From positions 196,117,689 to 196,181,688 of the forward strand of contig CM061141.1 in the NCBI GenBank assembly GCA_030789695.1: a stretch of DNA of 64,000 bases. The letters run 5' to 3'. The stretch is from Scilla litardierei (taxonomy: Eukaryota; Streptophyta; Magnoliopsida; Asparagales; Asparagaceae). The notes under the pieces are model-generated. The model was not told where the DNA came from, searched no databases, and saw nothing but the letters and a program-made list of their open reading frames with translations. A program made the position numbers and the translations under genes. Shown one piece after another: positions 42,518-55,500 of the stretch. Position 1 is the first letter of the stretch, and each line of letters begins with the position of its first letter.

Positions 42518-45016
42518 AATTTATCTAAGTTAAATCATAATGTAGTCGACATTAGAAGTTAGGTAAAGTCCTAAGACTTAATGCGAGGTTAAACAAAAAT
42601 CGAAATGAGGATCTCAATCATAGCGAATTGTTTGACCCTTAATAGTATGAGTCTGAAATCGTTTGTGGTCTTAGATGTTTCAAGAAAAGGATATCGAAAC
42701 ATCGGATAGACCATTGTGTCTTAGTCTTCAACATGTAATGGTGACGATGATCTCATTGTCGTTTGACTTGGTGAAGTCGAAGACGAGACACATGTGCTCA
42801 TTGGAGAATGAGTTCACTGAACGACCCAACAGGAGTTATCATACGGTTATGATTGACCAATCTGTCAATGATAACCCTTAGTGATGATAGGCAAGTTGGT
42901 GTTTTGACTTGATGTCATTGTACGAACCTGTACGTGAACGGTGTCACTTAGATCACTGATCTAGCCTCGGGACAAGCCCCGTTGAAAGGTTTTTGGTTTA
43001 GTGACATTTGAACCGTGCGAGGAGAGTAATGACCAAGATATGATTCGTCTCTACCGGTCAATGGGAGTTAGTGTCGTTGTGTTAGTTCGATCTTTAGTGG
43101 AAACTCTAGCCTGAATATGTTGGAAGAAGTCCAACATTATTTGACTAAAGATCGATGGAGACTAACCAAGTTCAAGCTAGTAGGGTTGACAGTTGACCAT
43201 ACCCTATGCTGACGACATAGTTTTGACAAAAAGACTATAACTGCAGTATTCATCACAGACACAGTCAAGGTGGTCCCGACAATACGCATGTCAATGAGTT
43301 AACCACCTAAGTATGATACCGAAACATGGACGGCACCTGCTGCTTGTGGTCTCTGTCGTCTGGGGTTTTGAGCCTCACCTATAGTAAGGTCAGGCTATAG
43401 GGTCTCACACAGAGTGATACCTTCGTCAAGTAATAGGTAGAAATTAGGGAGAATATGCATTTGATGCAAGGATAGAAACCTGCAAAGAGTTTGTAGTTAG
43501 CTTGCAGACTCGGGATAAATGATCCTGAGTGCAAGTGGGTGATGTTGGGGGATGTGTGCCCTAAGTTTATTTGTATTTGATGCAAATGGTTTTTTAATAA
43601 TTAAAGATGTGGGTTATTGCATATGCTGCAAAAGATAATAAAATATATTGTAAATAGTTTACTAATATATTTGATAATAAATGCATAGAAATGGAAGAGG
43701 ATTTTCCTGTGAAAGTCACAGAGAAAACCGTGCTCAAATCGGAGTCCAAACAGGCCCAAAAAGTCTATTTAAAAAGAAGTTTTAAATAGAACGCAAAATG
43801 ATAGCCAAAAGGCCTAAAAGAATAAAGTCCAACCTTTTTTTTCTCTTTTAAGAAAAAAGGCCTTAAAAGGCTATTTTGGCCCAGCCCATTTGGGCTAGGC
43901 GGACAGAGAACTGGCGCCCAAATTGGGCGCCAGTTGGATGCCCCTGGGATGCGTGCTTGCACACGCCCCAATGGCACATGCCTGATGTGCCCCAATGGCG
44001 CGTGTAACACGTGCCCAGTGGGCACGTACTCTGCATGCGCCTAGCTGAAATGGGCACTTGGGGCCCACCTTTGGGCCTCACGATCTAGGTTTTCTGACCT
44101 ATGATGAAGGCTGCACAGATTGCGAAATTGTGTGATTTTGGCTATCTTTGGACACTTGTTTGAAGGGCCAAACAGACTCGGATTGGAGTGCCGTTTTTCC
44201 TACGCGTTCACCGTTAACCCTCTTCGATTTCATAGGTTGTATCACTTCCGAAGCTCAACGGCGAGGGAGAAAAAATTCACTAAAGTTTGTCCTTTGTGAA
44301 AGGCAAACTTTAATTAATTTTTCCTCCAAAACTTTTAGTCCCACATCGGATATGGAGTGAAGGGGAGGGGTCATCCGCCTATATAAATAGGGGTATACTT
44401 CCCTCCTTGAAACTCGTCCCAAGCTCCAGTTCTGAGTAGCTCAATTAAACGTGAGCAAGCCCGGATCTGAGCTTAAATTAATTATTCTCTTTCTTCCTAA
44501 ATTCTTCCTTGCTCCTGTTCGGGCTCTATCAAAGCTACGTAGGAGCTCAGTTTGGATCCAAAGTCTTGACAAAGGATCCACATAAGGTAAAATCTTCTTC
44601 GGCACGTGGTTGGCTCGTCGACAAGGGTGTTGATCACCTCGGGACGAAGTGCGGTTTGGGAAGTGATTCGGCTTGGGACAAGGTGCAACTTGGGATGTGG
44701 TTCGGCTTGGGAGAAGCAGAGCAGGGCCAAAGAAATGTTGCTGAAAACGACGCTTCATATTCTACGGAAACAAAATGAGAGGTATGTAGTTTAAATATTC
44801 ATGCGTTTATAATTGCAACTGTTGGATAGATATATCCTTAGGGGTTGGTAGGACCTAACCCCGGGATAGTAGAGATCTTGGCTAGGGTTAAATCTTTAGG
44901 GCTTAGACTTAAAACTGTTTTAAGTGCTATTTTTCCGCTGCAGATTTGTCTTTGTCGCCCGTCTGACTTAGGTCGGACGTCGAATTTATAGCCCTAAAGA
45001 CCCGTAAAACCCTTCA
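42518..45016 (+). mobile_element. K4: K-family element, post-pol segment and 3' LTR
   Basis: Starts in the post-pol segment (as K3 from about 40045) and reaches the LTR at 43543-45016 (1474 bp, TGTTGGGGGATG to AACCCTTCA). TATA box at 44380. The LTR contains a GC-rich, palindrome-rich block at 43900-44060. The element ends inside the reading frame of P, so it inserted there. Left parts are missing or displaced by K3. Confidence 0.83.
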
Positions 45017-47113
45017 CTTTCATCTCTTATTGAGTTTGAGGAGGTTAAACCCCCCATTCAAACCAAGCATATGGCTATTAAACCACCTATTGATATCTCT
45101 AGTTTTAATATCAGTGATAAGGTAACTGCTGAAGTTATTGATGCTTTGACTAAAAAGCTCAGTGCTTCAAGGCTTCATACGGTCGTGTCCTCTTCAGTAA
45201 TTTGCACTGACAATGAGGTAGCTTCAAATGATGATTTGGTTATACCATATCAGGAGGCAATAGAAAAAAATTTGGTTATACCAGATCTTGAGACATCAGA
45301 AGATTTGGTTATACCAAGTATTGACTATAGAGAATTCTTCAGTTATTAACACCGAGGATATATCAGATGATGATCTGGTTATACTAGAATAAATAGAGAA
45401 TCAATTCTGTACCATCAATAAACTTGCTGGTCGTTCTAAACAATTGGAATGATATTATTATAAAAGGCCAACAACTGTTGAGGTATTGTTCGAAGAGAAT
45501 GATACTTATATTCAGACTGACTGTAATGGTCGCAACATTTATGAATGGAATATTGATGGTTTATCTGACAATCAGATCTTTGCCACGGTGCATCGTATGT
45601 TGATGTATCCACTGTTTGTCGTCAGAATAACAATTCTGACAAAGTCATTGCTCAGTTTATAACTTGCGGTTTTAATGGCATTTTAAAGGGCTGGTGGGAT
45701 AACTATCTCACATCTGAGTCCCATTCTGAGATATTAAATGTAGTAAAACAAGAAAATGGTGCACAGAATGAAGATGCTGTGTATACATTGATATTGGCTA
45801 TAACCAATCACTTCACTGGTGCTTTTACAGACCATGGTGAAAGAATTAGAACTTTGTTACAAAGCTTGAGGTGTGCTTCTTTAAACCATTTCAGATGGTA
45901 CAAAGATACATTCTTGAGTAGAGTAATGAATCTTCGTGATGCTAATAGCACACACTGGAAGTCCAAATTTATAGATGGACTACCAAATTTATTTGCTGAA
46001 AGAGTTCGTAATCAGCTCAAAGTTAAGAATGGAGGCATTATTCCTTATGAGCTATTTACTTACAGAACTCTTATTGATGCCTGTATTAAAGAAGGTTTAG
46101 CTTTGTGTAATGATATAAAGCTAAGGAATCAACTAAAGTCTTATAGACTTACAGGTAAAAAAGAACTTGGCGAATTCTGCAAACAATTTGCCTTTGACCA
46201 ACCTTATGCCACTGATAAGGGAAAACATGTCAAAGAGGATTATAAATCCAATAAGAATAATAATATTTCTTATAAGAAAAAGAAATTCTTTAAAGACAGA
46301 GACTCTGAAAGAGATTCTACTAAAAAAGGACTAAACCTTCAAAAAAGGTGCTAATAACATTAAATGTTACAAATGCGGTCAGAAAGGCCACTATGCTTCT
46401 TCATGTTATACTAAGAAGAAGATTAATCAAATAGAAGATAAAGGTCTTAAAAGACTCTTCTTAAGATAATGATCCACAATGATACTGAAGGATCATACGA
46501 TGAAGATTATTCATCATCTTTTTCTGATAATGATTGTCAATGTACAAGTAATACTTGTCAGACAAATGATAAAACGACTTATTGGAAAGCCATTGTTGAC
46601 ATGATGGCTTATCTATAAATGTCATCACTTCTAGTGAGGAGTTAATCTCCAAAATATTATCTGAAGATCTTCCTTTAGATTTGAAGTATAAACTTCTCAG
46701 CTTATGTACTAATAAGAATGATAAGAAGGATAAGCCAAAGATAGACAATGTTTATCGTATATCTGAAGTTATAAAGAGAAGACAAGATAATGCTTCTACA
46801 GTGTTATCTCTCTCAGATCTCGATAATGAGATTCAAATTCTGAAGCAAGAAGTTATACTTCTTAAAAAAGAGAATACATACATTCTCTCCAGATTTGGTG
46901 AAGAAAAAGAGGACATTCCTCTACATGATCCATCAAGCATTTATAATGATGTGACATCCCAAAAGGATGAATTTCGGAATTTGTTACAACAAGTAACATC
47001 TCAAAAATGGTATATCAATGTGACTTTGGTTTTATCCAACCAAGTCTTTATTCCAGATCTTATAGCTCTGGTTGATAGTGGTGCCGATCTTAACTGCATT
47101 CATGAAGGAATTG
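45017..47113 (+). pseudogene. P: pararetrovirus-like (caulimovirid) coat/zinc-knuckle/protease region, broken
   Basis: A decayed polyprotein fragment cut by K4 on the left and G4 on the right. Segments in order: 45023-45349, with a repeated LVIP word; about 45440-46470, with EWNIDGLSDNQI, GWWDNYL and FRWYKD, a Lys-rich tail and a CCHC knuckle (CYKCGQKGHYASSC, about 46368); 46681-47113, a coiled coil followed by a retropepsin-like ALVDSGADLNCIHEG. This order and these words resemble endogenous pararetrovirus polyproteins annotated in plant genomes. A related retroelement is possible. At least three frame changes and several stops break it, and no RT is present, so it is an inactive relic. Confidence 0.6.
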
Positions 47114-47839
47114 TGTCATGTCCCGCTTCCCATTATACTTGGAAGCGAGGACGCGAGCGAGTCCGCATGGGCCGAGGCAATGAAGCCTAAGTCCAATAAG
47201 CGTCTGTGAGTAACAACCAAAATGCAGATTCTTGCAATGCAACAGAACACCATAAATAATCATAGAAGTAGCCATCGTCCAGAAAAGAAAGTACACAATA
47301 AAATTAAGGCCTCAAACATGGCCAACAAACAGAGTCTGCAAAATGGGTATGCACCCAACAGATAAGCAGAAAGTAAAACTCTAAAGCAGCAACAGCGATG
47401 AATCTCTACGACTGGTCCGCTGTGGAGAGAACCTCTGGGTCAATGTACTCCTGGTCCAATGGATCACTCTGATCGAGTAGATCGTCCTCCTGGTATCCTG
47501 TCTCGTAACCTGACATACATTCAAACAACATAGAATGTATGTCAGCAAGGGTCCTGCAAGATATGGTTAGAAGAGAACCCTTGGCAAGACATATAACAGG
47601 TTACATATGGCAGTTTAAAGCAGTTATAAGAATTTACACTAGCATGCAGTTCTATTTCTGAAAATGAAACGTGGCAATTCAATAATGTAACAACCGTTCT
47701 GTAAGTTAACATCTTTTCAATTGTTTAACCGTATGCAAGTCCGTGATTATGGCCCCCGTCGTTAGACAGCTAGTAAGTGAATCCGCCTTCAAGTGCCCCC
47801 GAAGGCGACCCGTTTACTACCGGCTAGTGCCCGGGAACC
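47114..47839 (-). mobile_element. G4: minus-strand gypsy LTR fragment
   Basis: Starts TGTCATGTCCCGCTTCCC, the inverse of the gypsy LTR end seen in G1, G2 and G5, directly inside the P reading frame. It aligns with the G1 LTR for its first several hundred bases (for example AATAAGCGTCTGT as in G5) and is cut at 47839 by the start of G2. Confidence 0.78.
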
Positions 47840-49872
47840 TGTCACGGTCTGTTTTCGATCGTACGCTTTTCGTGCACGTAGTCTTGTTTGTGCACGTATT
47901 TATTTTAGACCTTGTCTACATCCGAACCCTATAGTGTCATATGCCGTTGTGACCCTCTCGAAGAGTATTAAATTGTGAAATTAATTTGGAACGTCATTTC
48001 ACGGGTCGTTCTCCCACGATTTGACTTTGTTTGATGAGATGTCACGATTTTCACTTTTGTCGTGTGGCCTTTCTATTTTTAGTTTCGTTTCTCGTCGTCG
48101 TAATTGTGATCCGTCTTCCTTGTTTTGTTTCTCTCGTCGGTACGGTCGCCCCAGTATTTATCTTATAATTTTCGAGCCCCATTTGACCCACTTTCACATT
48201 TTCCCCAGTTTAAATATTTGTTAACACCAGGTTTTGAGATTTGTCCATAAGTAATATTTTATTATAATCTTAATCTACTTGTTATTAGCCTATATTTGAA
48301 CCCAACTCAGGTTACACATGCCTTGGCCACACACCCTAGAGAGAGAGGGGTCTTTTATTTTTGTGATAATTATAACATTAAAACAATTTTTAAAACAAAG
48401 CAACCCTAACCTAAGCCCTAGGAGCCCCCACGTGCTGTGCACCTCTCCTCCTTAAATATTAACCTAGGGTATCTCTTCCTACAAAAAGAAATCGCATCCG
48501 TCATCTATTTTTTCATGCAAAAACCAAAACTCCAAGTGCCATATCCCTCTGACCTAAACCCATCGCCGGCGACGCGGCCACCCTCTCCCCTCCACGACCT
48601 ACCGCTGTCGACCAACACCCCGTCGACCCCAGGTCCCGCAGCCGCCCTTGCAGCCGCTGCAGCATGCAACAGCAGCTCGCAGCAGCGGCGGCCGCCGCCG
48701 CCGTCGCTACCGCTGCCGCCCGCAGCCCCTGTCCGTCCCCGTCGACCCCCTTGGGCCCCCGCTGCCGTCTGGGATCCCCTCAGGCCGCCATTGCTTCAAA
48801 CAGTGAGTGAACTCGCTGTTTCGTGTTTCTCTCGATGTCTCGACGCGTCGTATCGCCTCCCGTCGTTCTCTCTCACTGTTGGGTTCTTCCGACAGTCCCC
48901 TACCTCGCCTAGAGGTGTTCCTTGACGTCACGATCATCCCCTACGACGCTCAATGTCGTAGTCGTCGTGTGCGTCGACCCGTTCGTCTCCGTTCATTGTT
49001 ACGGCTTCTTGTGAGTCGTAGAACGTCAAACGTTCACTTTGTTTGCTGTTTTGGATGCTATTCGCTGATCTCGTCACTGTCCTAGGATTGGCAAGCGTGG
49101 AATCTATTTTGGAATCTAGAATTAGGAGCGTTTTCTTTATTCCAACCCCTGGCGTCGCTACCCGATGCCAGTGTAGCTCTCGTGGCGTGTAAGGGTATTT
49201 TTTGAACTCTTAGGACCCCCAACCAATGCATGCTAATCAAGATTAAAATCGGTGTTTTAATTGCTTGGTAAATCACTAATAAAAATAATTTAAACTGGGA
49301 CTGTAGGTTGGTGAATCCGAGCACATAAATTGGACTAGTTGGACGGTGTTTGCAGAACAGCTGATTGCAGGCAAGTGAAACTTGCCAAACTTGTGTTTTA
49401 GGCCATGTCTTAGGCCATCCCCCGTTTTTAGCTTAAAAGAGACTAGGCGACGAAATGATACTTGCCTAGATGCTGTTGAATATTGGACTCCCCGGATTTG
49501 GTTTTGATGATGAGCAAACATAAATAATCCATGAACTAACAATTTGTGAGCGCAGTATTGGAGATCGTCGCCAATTTCACGAGAACATTCAAAGCGACAT
49601 CTCAACACTTCCCAAAGCTCGTATTCTTGCCTAAAGCTTCGTTGAAGCTCTTGCACCGTTTCGGAAGTTATGACGAATGAATCGAAGCTCTCGAAGACCG
49701 TTTTTAAGGTTTTATTTATAGTCTTTTTAGCTTCGATATATAGAATGTTAAGCCTTGAGTATATCTTACATTTCTATCTTCATTACGCTCATTTCGTAGC
49801 TCTAGGATCCTTGCACAAGTTCATTCTAACTTCCTCGAAGCGTCGCGCTTCGATTCGGACTTGTATGTGCAT

Positions 49873-50413
49873 GTTAGTTGGTACAAGAACAAGTACTGAC
49901 CGACTAGATGGTGATCTAGTCGGTCGGTAACTATTCTTGGACCGACTAGTTTGATTCCTTAATTTCTTGGACTTTACTGTTTACAGTTAGTCGGTCTATG
50001 TTGACTCACCGACCGACTAGTTTGTGAACTAGTCGGTCAGTGATGCTTCTTTGACCGACTAGTTGTGACTTACTGTTCAGGCTAAAATTCTCCTAAGCTA
50101 CTGTTTATCGTTAGTCGGTCTAAGAACGTTTGGTGACCGACTAGTTGACAATCTAGTCGGTCAACTTTTGTTCTTGGACCGACTAAGTCAACTTGTGTTC
50201 AGACTAGTTCATTTTTGCCTCTTAGTCGGTCTACGTTCATTGACTGACCGACTAGTTGTGAAACTAGTCGGTCATCCAGTCTTCTTGGACCGACTAGATT
50301 TCTAGGTCTGAAATTCTCTTTCTTCTCAGTTTGTCTCTTAGTCGGTCCACGTTGTTTGACTGACCGACTAGTTGATGAACTAGTCGGTCAGTGATTGTTC
50401 TTTGACCGACTAG
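49873..50413 (+). repeat. Five four-site inverted-repeat cassettes in the S2 LTR
   Basis: Same architecture as in S1: five units about 105-110 bp apart, each TAGTCGGTC, GACCGACTAG, CTAGTCGGTC, GACCGACTA. The spacers have diverged from S1 (for example TCTATGTTGACTCACC), while the 9-10-bp sites are nearly invariant. The array ends about 55 bp before TATAAATAC at 50468. Confidence 0.9.
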
Positions 50414-50467
50414 TCTTCTCAGATTTCTTTCCGTTGGAGAATGACCTAACTTGTTTTTATGGGACCC

Positions 50468-50476
50468 TATAAATAC
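50468..50476 (+). promoter_or_regulatory. TATA box of the S2 LTR
   Basis: TATAAATAC, positioned just downstream of the cassette array, as TTTAAATAC is in S1. Confidence 0.6.
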
Positions 50477-52515
50477 GAACCTAGGTCATTTCTATCTAGG
50501 TTAGAGCTGCCATTAAGAGATTCATTAAGTTCTAAAGTGATAGCTATTCTCACTCAAATCTAAAGCTCTCTTCCTCACAAGAAACCCATTCTCTCTCATT
50601 TCTAGATCTAGAATCCATCTAGAGAGAAGGTTGTTCTTGGTGAGCTCTTCAAGCTATAACTTGATCCAAGTCTCCAAATCATCCCTAGGCACCGATTGCT
50701 GGTCATTTCCTTGGTGCTAGGTCTTGGTGATTTCATCTCTCTCAAATCCTTCATTCCACCTATTGGGTAAGAAAAACTCAAGGTATAGGATTTTGTGGTA
50801 AGTTTGTTTATTTCATATAAATTCTTTTATATTGCTTGTTGATTCTCTCGGTTGTGAGAGAAGGTTGTGATCCCGGGTTGTGGGATTCACTTGTGCTTTT
50901 GCATGTATGATTTGATCTTGTGAAGGTTTTTCACAAGATATTCATAGTGGAAATCTTGAGTTAGGGTTTCTAACTCAAGTATCCGGAGGGGATCCGGGTG
51001 GTTGGGACGTAGGATCACCGGGAACAAGTCGGGGAGACTTGGGTGGATCCGAACCCATTAACATCATTTGTTAGCATTGTTAATTTCGTTGTCGTCATTC
51101 AATTTAAGCTTCCGCAAATTGATTTGGTAGTTGTTTGCAATTTAATTTGGAATTATACTCCTTATTATTTTAAAGTACTATTCACCCCCCCTCTAGTACT
51201 TGTGCAGTAGCTTGTAGGGCATTACAGATGCAACTTCAAGATCTAGCTTGACAACGAAGCTAGATCTGACACCCTACCATGTCATTCATACATTTTGCCT
51301 GTCACGTTTAATTCTTATATCTGTATGCATCTTATTTGTACTCTGCCATGCCTGTCACGTTTAAATTTCATATCTGTACGCACTTTAATTGTACCCATGC
51401 CATGCCATGCATGCTACATGTCATTCCATGCTTGAATGTTGCATTCGTAGCACACGCTACGGTACTTCCTTGTTGAGGCTAGGCACCTGCGTTGCATGCA
51501 CAACCCTAAGCCAAATACACTTCCTGGCTCGTGATCCAAAAGCGGGCTACATGTGTTGGTCAAAATCTAATGTCCGATTACACGTGGAGGGGTAGGGTTA
51601 AGCGACCACTCAGCGTAGAAGTTTCCCGTACAGCCACTTCAGCTGTAAGGCGTAAACTATGTGCACGACGTGTTTACTTGACTTGTAAATCCACGTGAAT
51701 GTTTAGTAGCTTTGCTACCCATTCCATGTCATACTTGTTGCACTTTCTTACTTGTTGCATCCATAACTTAAACTGCCATGTCATCGCATATTTTAGAACA
51801 GCTAGGTTGTTTCCTTTCTTTTAGTTTCCTTGCACAAGTCTCTTGTAGACTTGCTGACATGCGCCCTCTTCTCTTTTGGCTGTCGCATGTTAGTTACTGA
51901 GCCAGAGTCCGTTGCTGAGGACGATGTGTTTGTTGACATTGAGCCTGGGTCCACTGCTGACGTGGAGTTCGAGGACACCGGCGACCAGTCGTATAGACTT
52001 CATTTGTGTTGCTTTCTGCTTAGTTCTTGTTAGGTTGTCGGTGCGTAGCGCCTTTCCTTTTCTGTACGTTTGTTTATTTCTATTGGCCATGCTTGGGGCC
52101 CTTTTTAGACTCTTTTAAGCCTGGTGGCTTTTCTGTGATGTTGAACTTTATTTGTGGACATTCATATATTAGAATAATATCATCTCTCTTATTTTATTAT
52201 TTTTTTTTGTTTCGCATTTGCAAGGACATATACTTGGTTATACCAGATGCTTTACAGACTGGAGCCTCACAGCTTCAAGTCTGAGTGGACTTTTCACGCC
52301 TCGCCTTCCGTTTATGGGAAGCGGGTCGTGACAGGTTTTATTGGTGGCCCATGCAGGTCCCTCTTGCAACTGCGAATTATCGGAACAACGATAATAAAGA
52401 AATAGAATGTCCATTAAATAAATTAAAACATCCAAGTCATAAGCATTGAGTCTAATTTTATTGTTTCCTACGACTTAGGCGGCTGGTAGACGTGTTGGCC
52501 GAGCATCTGTCACAA

Positions 52516-55500
52516 CTTAGTAGAAATATCCATAGATCATGACTATAGTAAGACTTAGTTAGACGTCTGTGCTGGCTAGTTAGAGGTCCCTGATTGTTAG
52601 CTAGACTCCATGCTAAAAATTGATATAGTCGTCTTAGGAGTTAACTTAGTGGTTCCTGCCTAGCTCTGACCATGATAGACTTCTAGAATCTCTTTAGTTG
52701 TTCGCTTGGGTTCATCGATTTCGGGCCCAACAGAACATGATCTTGATTCTATTAGGACCTTTTCCTAAGGTCTTTAATATATTCTAGCTCATTAGAAAGC
52801 CTTAGTGTTAAGTTTCTCTTGACCTTTAGTCAACCCGATAATTAGAACCCCCTGATTCTATCTTTTCCCTGATCAGTACACTTCTGTGTTACTGACCATA
52901 GAATTCCATCGTAGTTTTCTTGAATCGTAATTTAGGCGCATTCGATGCACATGATCAGCACATTACGATAATTGTTGATCTTTAGAATGTCTTCCGTTGC
53001 AAAGCTTGATCCTTCAAAGTCAATTTTGATTTTTCATTATTAAAAGTTTTCGCTAATTTTAATTGTTGTTTTTAAAACCGTCTTCTTATATATATAATTC
53101 CTCACTATTCGATTTAGTTAAACTCCTTTCGTAGATTTTGAAGTCTATTGGTTGTAATTTTTAATTACTATCTCGTAGCTAATTGCTAACCAATATTTCT
53201 CGCATTTTGGTTTTAAAACTTTATTACTATTTTGATAATTCGATATACCATCTTTTTCTAAACTACGAAATTCATTTTAGCCCTTTACAAAGCATACTTT
53301 AGAATATCTTCCAAGATAAATAGAACTTCAATTATTTTTATATATGTTAGTTCTAGGTTCGTTGTACTCGTACTATAAAATCTGTGTATAAAACCGTTTC
53401 TTTTGGCAAATCCTAATTCCTCTAAAAGTAGTTTCAATATTATTTATTTTAAATTTCTTCACAGTTTAAAGACTTTGAAAGCGTTTAACATGAGTTTAAA
53501 TTTTCTACACTTCAGTTAATTTAATTTCATTCCTTGAATTTCGAAATTTTTATCGAAATTATATTAAATTACTGACGTATAATATTTTCTAACCTACGTC
53601 CTTAATGTTCGTTTGAATGTTTTATTCTTCCTTATAATGATTTTCAATAAGCTAATAAACCATTTTTCTTATCATGTATATACGACTCAAACTTATTTCG
53701 AACAACTCATTTTATCGACCACCAATATTTTTCTATGCATAAGAGAACTCCAACTTTTGAGGTACGACCGGTTTTGTACTTGTCGTATTTTAACTTTTAT
53801 CTATTACACACTATTTTCTTGTATCCTATAAGAGTATCATTACATCTTTCTTCTCCTACCTAAATATTCACTATTATACCCATGATTCACCTAACCAATC
53901 TGTCTCCTTATCTCTGTCCTATCTGAACTCATGCTTTTCGATCTTTCCTTTGTTACACTTTGGGTTTTGGTTTCCCTTTCTATTGTAGTTTCGTCGTTGC
54001 CTGTGTCAACCTTAGCATAGTAGCGAGCCCATTGATTTTATTGCGATGTCGTTGTGGTGCATGTATAAGTAGAGTGTGTGGACCCGTGTGTGTGAACCCC
54101 GGCGTATCACTCACGTATGAGTGTACTCCCCTGTAGTATATTAATGTTTTCCTATTGTGTGATATATACATACTCAGTGTTATTCATGGTGTATATGAAG
54201 TTGTATGGATGATATTAGTTATATATGTATGGGTAGCTATAACACTTTAGGAATGTCTGTATATATATATTGGAGATTATATTGGAGTATAGACTAGTAG
54301 TGTATATATTTTGAAGATATTTGTGAATGCTTGATATGTATGTATATATAATAGTAAGTCAGGTGAATGTTAGGTGTAATGATAATAGGTGTACTTATAA
54401 TTAAGTGGGTAGGCCTGTTATATGACCTATAGTTAGTACGTGTGAGTATGTGCTTGTACGTAGATATGTATTGTGCTTAGACGTAAGTAGTTATGTATTT
54501 GCTGCATGAGTATATATGTGATATAAGTATAGTAGTAGGATTATAATTTTGATTGGTATTGCTTGCTTTTGCGGATGTTGTGTGCGTGTATACCATGAGG
54601 TATACACGATTATTGCATATCTTAACTATATATGGATAAGTAGATGTGTTGGTTTACAAATTATAGGTAGATGGATATGGTGTGAATATATATGTTACAT
54701 GTGTGTGACTATATGAAGAATGCATGTATTAGGGAGTGTATTATAATTATACGTGTGCTGATGTCTGTAATATTATTATGGTATATAAAGTAATTGAACT
54801 ATGTGGTGTTACTTGACTAAATATTAAGTGTGATTGGCATTATGGTATGTATATGGCTATGTTGGTAGATGTGTATACATTGGAGTGGTATTGGTATAGG
54901 TATAAATACCGTGTTACGTATATAGAGTATTCTGATATGTGTTTTGAGTCTCACTCAAGCTTGGGTGGTTATACTCTAAGTATATTGTTACATATGTTTG
55001 TGGTTTGCGTGTAGTACCATGAATATAGCGATGGATGATGTATGTATAGTGATAGGATTGTTTTTCCTGGTTGTGTTACACACATGATTGTGGGTCGCTA
55101 TACCAGTATATAGTTATATGTGTTGGTCTTGTGGTATAGTTATTTACTAAGGACTTGCCTGTGTGAACGTATGTGTGCTAGCTAAACTAGGTGTGTAGAT
55201 GTGCTGAGTATATAGTGGTATGATTGGTATATATGAATGAAATGTTACCGTGAGCGGGTAAGTATGTGCTTAGTTATAGGTATTGGTGACTATGGTATGC
55301 GTGGCGTGTCGTGAATATAATTATAGGACCGTTTGTGATGTGAATATATGGTGAAATATTTGCGTGCATTTGAATGACTATATAATTGTGAAATTATAGT
55401 AGGGGTAAATGTATCTTAGATATAATAACATGATTTAATATTAAGTGGTGTGGTTACTTGTGTTGATATGTTGGCATTAGATGTACACTAGGAGATATAG

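Larger units (their letters stand above)
49474..51226 (+). mobile_element. S2: solo LTR of a SIRE-like copia family
   Basis: 1753 bp from TGTTGAATATTGG to AGGGCATTACA, flanked by GATGC on both sides (49469-49473 and 51227-51231). No internal sequence, so it arose by LTR-LTR recombination. It resembles the S1 LTR at its head, cassette array and tail but is clearly diverged. Removing it and one GATGC joins the G2 LTR cleanly (CTTGCCTA-GATGC-AACTTCAAG). Confidence 0.92.
47840..52515 (+). mobile_element. G2: gypsy element, 5' LTR (split by a solo LTR), leader and first gag codons
   Basis: LTR from TGTCACGGTCTG (47840) to CGGGTCGTGACA (52333), about 2736 bp once S2 and its duplication are removed. 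Leader 52334-52480 matches the G1 leader on its minus strand. Then AGRRVGRA can be read (about 52485), as in G1 gag AGRRFTRG, with the ATG lost. Homology ends near 52515. A CGCAGC/GCCGCC-rich block at 48600-48730 lies in R/U5 and gives a Pro/Ala-rich frame that is not a gene. TATA-like TTAAATAT near 48452. A polymorphic repeat rather than cassettes is present in its U3. Confidence 0.8.

Noticed and set aside
48437..48925. 162-codon Pro/Ala/Ser-rich ORF
   Set aside because: Lies in the G2 LTR over GCAGCG/CCGCCG simple repeats. Composition explains the open frame.
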